Source: Halobacteriales archaeon QS_9_68_17 (lineage in GTDB: Archaea; Halobacteriota; Halobacteria; Halobacteriales; Natronoarchaeaceae). Taken from it: a DNA stretch of 64,000 nucleotides. Position numbers and translations under genes: made by a program. A model generated the notes under the pieces. It searched no databases. It was not told the DNA's origin and was given only the letters and a program-made list of their open reading frames with translations. Location: NCBI GenBank assembly GCA_003023565.1, contig PXSA01000004.1, forward strand, positions 45,817 to 109,816. Reading direction: 5' to 3'. This document shows, one piece after another, positions 59,311 through 64,000 of this stretch; the stretch's first letter is position 1; every line of letters begins with the position of its first letter.

Positions 59311-60355
59311 ACACTACCCCACTGCTTCGAACAGATCCGAGATCGTCTTCGCGTACGACGCAGTCGACGCGAACCCCAACGGCAACCCCCTCAGCGGTGC
59401 GAACCGACCGCGGATCGACCCACATACGGATCAGGCGATCGTCACCGACGTCCGCCTCAAGCGCTACCTTCGGGATCAGCTACAGGACGACGGCCACGGC
59501 GTCTACATCCGCAACGTCAAGGAAGACGGCGATCAGGCGACGCGCGAGGACCTCCTCGAGGCCCGGCTCAAGGACATCGACCTCGACGATGTCGACGAGG
59601 AGGACATCGAGAACGCCGTCTTCAGTCGGTTCCTCGAAAACAGCGCCGATATTCGCTACTTCGGCGCGACGATGAGCGTCGACATGGACGACGAGAAAGT
59701 GGGCCACCTTCCGGACCACTTCACCGGTCCCGTTCAGTTCTCGCCCGGCAAGTCGCTCCACCGAGTCATGGAGAACGAGGAGTACAACAGCCTCACCAGC
59801 GTCATCGCGACCGGCGACGACAAGGCACAGGGCGGGTTCGACCTCGACGACCACCGGATCCAGTACGCCTTCATCGGGTTCCACGGGCTCGTCGACGAAC
59901 ACGGGGCCGAGGACACGCTCCTGTCGGATCGGGACGTGCGGCGGCTGGATACGCTGTGCTGGCGTGCGCTGAAGAACCAGACGATCAGCCGGAGCAAGGT
60001 CGGACAGGAGCCCCGGCTCTACCTCAGAGTCGAGTACGCCGACGAGAGCTTCCATCTCGGCGGGCTCGATCAGGACCTCGAACTCGACAGGGGGGAATCC
60101 GATCCCGTCGAGGAACTCCGGAACGTCCGCGACATCTGTGTCGACGTGTCGGCACTGCTCGAGCGACTCGACGGTGCGTCCGATCGGATCGACACCGTCC
60201 ACGTCGTCGCCAGCGATGTACTCGAAGTCTCCGTCGACGGTGAGACAGGCGGTCACGAGTTCCTCTACGACGAACTCGAATCGGCGGTCGGTGACGACTC
60301 CGTCCGAGAAATCGACGTGTACGAAGATGCGAAAGCGACCGCGCCGGAGGAGTGA
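59303..60355 (+). CDS. cas7: Type I-B Cascade backbone protein Cas7 (Csh2)
   Basis: A 350-residue RAMP protein forming the crRNA-bound filament. IVFAYDAVDANPNGNPLSG is the canonical Cas7 start and GANRPRIDPHTDQAIVTDVR completes it. FLENSADIRYFGATMSVD and GPVQFSPGKSLHRVMENEE are conserved. Overlaps cas8b and ends three bases before the cas5 start. Intact. Confidence 0.95.
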   Translation: MSEHYPTASNRSEIVFAYDAVDANPNGNPLSGANRPRIDPHTDQAIVTDVRLKRYLRDQLQDDGHGVYIRNVKEDGDQATREDLLEARLKDIDLDDVDEEDIENAVFSRFLENSADIRYFGATMSVDMDDEKVGHLPDHFTGPVQFSPGKSLHRVMENEEYNSLTSVIATGDDKAQGGFDLDDHRIQYAFIGFHGLVDEHGAEDTLLSDRDVRRLDTLCWRALKNQTISRSKVGQEPRLYLRVEYADESFHLGGLDQDLELDRGESDPVEELRNVRDICVDVSALLERLDGASDRIDTVHVVASDVLEVSVDGETGGHEFLYDELESAVGDDSVREIDVYEDAKATAPEE

Positions 60356-60358
60356 GCT

Positions 60359-61178
60359 GTGACCGAGCACGCACCGGCTGAATCGGGACTCCCCGACGGC
60401 GCTGAGACGTGCCTATCGTTCACGGTCAGCGGACCCTGGGGGCACTTCCGTCGTATCGAGGGTAATATCGTCAAACAAACGTATCGGGTCATCCCTCGGA
60501 CTACCGTCGCCGGCCTGGTCGCTGCGATGCTGGGTATCGAACGCGACGGCTACTACGACCTTTTCGCCCCGGGGGAGTCGCTGGTCGCGATCGAGCCGAC
60601 GAGCGAACTGCGGACGATGAAGCTCCCGATGAACACGCTCTCGACCGCCGACGAACACTTGGCGTCGCTGAACCCCCGCGGGAAACTTTCGATCAAGCTT
60701 CCCGATCCGTCCAAGCCCCGACAGCAGCACAACTACGAGGTCCTCGTCGATCCTGCCTACCGGATCGACGTGTGGCTCGACGACGACGAGCGGTACGACC
60801 GACTCCGCTCGCTGCTCGAATCGGGTGAGTCGTACTACGTTCCGAGCCTCGGTCTCTCTGAGTACTTGGCGACAGTCGATTACCACGGTGAGTTCCCGAT
60901 CGAACAGCGATTACCACGGTGAGTTCCCGATCGAACAGGGACCCGACGGTGACACGGTAACTATCGACTCGACCGTCCCCGAGGCCGTCGACTCGATCGT
61001 TCCCGGTCCGGAGACACGCTACCAGGTCGAGCAGACGCCCGCGTTCATGGAACGTGACGACGGTGGCCGGACGACCAGCGCGTTCGTCTCCTACGCCTAC
61101 AACCCGGACGGTGGCTCGCTCACGTTCACCGACCTGTCGACGTACTCGGTCGATGGTCGAACCGTGGTGTTCACCTGA
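60359..61178 (+). pseudogene. cas5: Type I-B cas5, split by a 31-base tandem duplication
   Basis: The GTG at 60359 opens a normal Cas5 (CLSFTVSGPWGHFRRIEGN, then TYRVIPRTTVAGLVAAMLG) to about residue 180. Bases 60877-60907 are then repeated exactly at 60908-60938. The extra 31 bases shift the frame to a stop at 60920-60922, losing the last quarter (FVSYAYNPDGGSLTFTDLST and so on) that lies in another frame up to TGA at 61178. Without the duplication the frame runs 262 residues. The gene is phase-changed, not deleted, so repeat loss would restore it. Confidence 0.85.
60877..60938 (+). repeat. Exact 31-base tandem duplication in cas5
   Basis: Two head-to-tail copies of the segment CGATTACC...GAACAG (60877-60907, 60908-60938) with no mismatches. 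Exact identity suggests a recent event or an assembly artefact. Confidence 0.95.
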
Positions 61179-63769
61179 TGGTGGACGCGCCGGTCTCTCA
61201 TCCCGCCGAGGACGGCGACGAGGCGACGTCGCTCCTCGATCACTTGGACGAGGTGGCCGAGCGGGCCGAGTCCGTCGTCGCCGCGGACGCAACGACGACC
61301 GGCGGCGACTCGCTCGCCGAGATGACGGCGACTGTGGCACGATGTCACGATTTCGGGAAGGCGACGACGTGGTTCCAGGAGTACGTGGTCGACGAGCGAG
61401 ACACCAGCAAGCGGACGAACCACTCCCTGTTCGGGGCCTATCTCGGGTACTACGTCCTCGACCGGCTAGGTTACGACAGCGAGGACTGTCTCGCGGCCTT
61501 CGTCGCGCTCGCGAAACACCACGGCCGCCTCCCCGATGTCGAGGAATACGTAGAAGACGTTTCTCGCTTCGAGAACAGGAGCGAGGCGAGCAACGAACGC
61601 CAGCGAATCCTGGTCGAACAGGTCACGAACGTCGGGGACCATCGCCGGGAATTCGCGCGATCGTTTGTCTCCGACGTTACCGACAATAACGGGTCGTGGG
61701 ACGAGTTCGTCGAGAGAATCGAGAATGAAGACGAGGACGAGGACGACGGCCTGTTCGACACCGTCCACGAACACGTCTCCATGTTCGATTTCACTAGCGA
61801 CCGCTCGGCACCTTCCGACGAGTTCTACGAGCTGCTTCTCCAGCTTTGGAGCGGACTGATCCTCGCCGACAAAACGGTGGCTGCCGGTGTCGAAGACGGC
61901 GACCTCGACGCGTCCGAACCGGACACTCGGACGCTCTCGGAGTACATCGCCGACCTGGAAGGGGATACCGGCGGAGACAGTCAGGAAGACGCTCTCGATA
62001 CGCTCCGTGACGAGGCGAGAGACGACGTACTCGACGGTGTCGAGCAGTTCCGTGGCTCGGATACGTCGACCGCGACGCTAACATTACCAACCGGAATGGG
62101 CAAGACGCTGACCGGGCTCAATGCTGCTCTCGCGCTCCGAAACGAGCATGAACGGGTCGTCTACGCATTGCCCTTTACCTCCGTCATCGATCAGGTCGCC
62201 GACGAACTCACGGACGTGTTCGACACCGACGCTCGGGACGACCTGTTGACGATCCACCACCACCTGGCCGAGACGGTGACGAAACTCGGTGATCCGGATG
62301 ACGATCCCGACAAGCATGCCCGACTCGCGGAGATGGTCGCCGAGAGCTGGCGCTCCGGGATGACGCTCACGACGTTCGTCCAACTCTTCGAGAGCCTCGT
62401 CGGGCCGAGTAACACCCAGTCGATGAAACTGCCGGCGCTGTACGATTCCGTGGTCGTGCTGGACGAGCCCCAAGCACTGCCAATGGAGTGGTGGAAGCTC
62501 GTCCGCCGGATCACGACGATCCTCACGGAAGAGTACGACGCGACGATCATCGCTATGACTGCGACCCAGCCGGCGACGAACGACGAGGATGCGGCGTCTC
62601 AAGCCCTGTTCGACGACGCGTTCGAACTGGTCGACGACGTGGACGGATACTTCGATCAGTTCGAGCGAGTCGAGTACGACATTCACGGTTCTGTGCTCGC
62701 GTTCGACGACACCGACGCGACAGTAGACTACGACACCGCTGGCCGGACGATCCTCAACGAGACCGGCGAGACCGAGTCGGCACTCGCGATCTGTAACACC
62801 ATCGACAGCGCCACCGAACTCACGGATGCGATCGAGGAACGCGAAGCGGTCGTCGACGTCGGTCGGTGTCTCGAGATGGAACTCGACGGTGACGGAGCTG
62901 ACGTGGACGCTCTCGTCGAGCGGGTCGAGACGACGCTCGGTTCGAACGAACGGGCACTCGTCCACCTCTCGACTCGCCTTCGTCCGCACGACCGTCTCGT
63001 ACTCATCGAAGCGACGAAACGACTCGCCGAGCGCGACGTTCCGCTCGTGGCGGTGTCGACACAGCTCATCGAGGCCGGAGTAGACATCAGCTTCGATCGA
63101 GTGTACCGCGACATCGCGCCGATCGATAGCGTCGTTCAGGCGGCGGGTCGGTGTAACCGGTCGTTCGAGCGCGACCGCGGGACCGTGACGCTCTGGTGGC
63201 TCGCTCCACCAGCAGGCACGACCAAGACCCCAGCACAGGCCGTCTACGACTCTGCGGGTGTGAGTACGATCTCACTGACTGCCAAAACACTCGACGCGAT
63301 CGGTGCGAACGACGGAACCGTCGCCGAACGGACGATGACCCGCGAGGCCGTTCAGCACTACTACGGTCTCGTCGCCGGCCGGAATCCGGGATCCCCACAG
63401 TACGTCGAGTGGGTCGACGAGGCGAAGGGAGCGAAGCTCGGCACACTCTCGCTGATCGGTCAACGAGAGAGCGTTGACGTGGTCGTCTGCCGAACGGACG
63501 CCGACCGAGATCTGGTCGATGCGATGGAATCGGCCGTGAGAGAATTCGACTACGACGAGTTCGGTGACCGTCGCGACGAAGCCAAGGAGATCACCGTTTC
63601 GCTCCCGATTTACAGCCAAGACTCGACCGAGGCCGAGACAGCTCGACACCTCGAACCGCTCGGTGATACCGACCTCCGTGTACTCAGGCGGCCACAGGGG
63701 ACCTCGTACTTCGACACAACGAAGGGCCTCGCTGTGGACGAGCCGAGCGTCGACGACCGGTTCCTATGA
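61178..63769 (+). CDS. cas3: CRISPR nuclease-helicase Cas3
   Basis: An 863-residue Cas3 that nicks and degrades target DNA. N-terminal HD nuclease: HD at residues 57-58 (CHDFGKATTWF), NHSLFGAY and ALAKHHGRLP. Helicase: Walker A LPTGMGKT (303-310), Walker B VVVLDEPQALP (426-436, DEPQ as usual for I-B), TATQP motif III and QAAGRCNRS motif VI. Starts on the last base of the cas5 stop and overlaps cas4 by four bases. All motifs intact, so only cas5 is damaged in the Cascade. Confidence 0.95.
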   Translation: MVDAPVSHPAEDGDEATSLLDHLDEVAERAESVVAADATTTGGDSLAEMTATVARCHDFGKATTWFQEYVVDERDTSKRTNHSLFGAYLGYYVLDRLGYDSEDCLAAFVALAKHHGRLPDVEEYVEDVSRFENRSEASNERQRILVEQVTNVGDHRREFARSFVSDVTDNNGSWDEFVERIENEDEDEDDGLFDTVHEHVSMFDFTSDRSAPSDEFYELLLQLWSGLILADKTVAAGVEDGDLDASEPDTRTLSEYIADLEGDTGGDSQEDALDTLRDEARDDVLDGVEQFRGSDTSTATLTLPTGMGKTLTGLNAALALRNEHERVVYALPFTSVIDQVADELTDVFDTDARDDLLTIHHHLAETVTKLGDPDDDPDKHARLAEMVAESWRSGMTLTTFVQLFESLVGPSNTQSMKLPALYDSVVVLDEPQALPMEWWKLVRRITTILTEEYDATIIAMTATQPATNDEDAASQALFDDAFELVDDVDGYFDQFERVEYDIHGSVLAFDDTDATVDYDTAGRTILNETGETESALAICNTIDSATELTDAIEEREAVVDVGRCLEMELDGDGADVDALVERVETTLGSNERALVHLSTRLRPHDRLVLIEATKRLAERDVPLVAVSTQLIEAGVDISFDRVYRDIAPIDSVVQAAGRCNRSFERDRGTVTLWWLAPPAGTTKTPAQAVYDSAGVSTISLTAKTLDAIGANDGTVAERTMTREAVQHYYGLVAGRNPGSPQYVEWVDEAKGAKLGTLSLIGQRESVDVVVCRTDADRDLVDAMESAVREFDYDEFGDRRDEAKEITVSLPIYSQDSTEAETARHLEPLGDTDLRVLRRPQGTSYFDTTKGLAVDEPSVDDRFL

Positions 63770-64000
63770 CTAACTCGCCGACCGACCCCGTCGACCGGTT
63801 TCTCACCGCTGCCAGAGACGAGACCGCCGAACTCCCCTTCCGGCTGACCGGCGTTATGTTCCAGTACTACGTCGTCTGTGAGCGAGAACTCTGGTTCTTC
63901 AGCCGTGACGTGGAGATCGACCGCGACACGCCATCGATCGTTCGCGGCAGCGACGTTGACGACTCGGCTTACTCGGACAAGCGCCGAAACGTGCGCGTCG
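63766..64000 (+). CDS. cas4: Cas4 exonuclease (cut by window end)
   Basis: The first 78 residues are visible: MTNSPTDPVDRFLTAARD, then FRLTGVMFQYYVVCERELWF, the Cas4 N-terminus with the first Fe-S Cys in VCERELWFFSR. RGSDVDDSAYSDKR follows. The RecB nuclease core lies beyond the window. Cas4 helps select spacers with proper PAM together with Cas1-Cas2, which are expected next. Confidence 0.88.
   Translation, partial: MTNSPTDPVDRFLTAARDETAELPFRLTGVMFQYYVVCERELWFFSRDVEIDRDTPSIVRGSDVDDSAYSDKRRNVRV

Overview
The window is haloarchaeal chromosome (class Halobacteria). The DNA is GC-rich, most proteins are strongly acidic, and many genes have a TATA-like box about 26-30 bases before the start codon, as expected for leaderless transcripts. 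Many of the small proteins belong to families I know only from haloarchaea. I cannot name the genus from sequence alone.

Layout. 1-5.2 kb: GNAT acetyltransferase, tRNA-Thr(UGU), AEC permease, HerA-like ATPase, cold-shock protein and a degenerate KaiC/RecA-like protein. 5.4-12.6 kb: a compact polyhydroxyalkanoate (PHA) locus. It holds a two-subunit haloarchaeal beta-ketothiolase whose nucleophile position is Ser, acetoacetyl-CoA reductase (phaB), class III synthase (phaC, phaE), phasin (phaP), the AbrB-type regulator phaR and, divergently, an R-specific enoyl-CoA hydratase (phaJ type). 12.7-18.0 kb: a GT75-like glycosyltransferase and an iron-type ABC importer, each preceded by the same DtxR-type palindrome. 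18-27 kb: two glycosyltransferases, a potassium channel with tandem RCK domains, and haloarchaea-specific proteins. 27-37 kb: housekeeping genes (purA, trm112-like, a cbiX/DR2241 pair, cysS) and small conserved families. 37.3-44.8 kb: an acyl-CoA degradation cluster with two damaged genes and one AT-rich inserted lipoprotein gene. 45-51.5 kb: a thioesterase, a DUF4129/DUF58/DUF7519 membrane cluster and an HtpX-like protease. 51.5-55 kb: phenylacetyl-CoA epoxidase genes (paaABCD plus a separate zinc-ribbon piece) beside a Bat-type regulator. 56.4-64 kb: a type I-B cas operon (cas6-cas8b-cas7-cas5-cas3-cas4) that runs off the window.

How the genes work together. Thiolase, reductase, hydratase and synthase convert acyl-CoA into PHA, and PhaP/PhaR coat granules and sense them. 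The enoyl-CoA hydratase, hydroxyacyl-CoA dehydrogenase, thiolase and paa genes would feed acetyl-CoA from fatty or aromatic acids into that pool.

The most unusual observations are as follows. (1) A family of 44-49 base double-hairpin elements, each with two short stems closed by three-base loops. Two lie about 200 bases apart in a gene-free region and differ by compensated base pairs; two or three sit in frame inside protein genes (aldo/keto reductase, purA, probably the GT75-like gene). (2) cas5 is split by an exact 31-base tandem duplication. (3) Several genes carry internal out-of-frame deletions: a DUF7547-type protein, a truncated-globin relic, an HMG-CoA-synthase-like fusion, a thiolase and a DUF2391-type protein. 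This implies either recent decay or assembly error. (4) An iron-type operator lies in front of a sugar-nucleotide/glycan enzyme. (5) A helically phased ACCATT array sits upstream of phaR.
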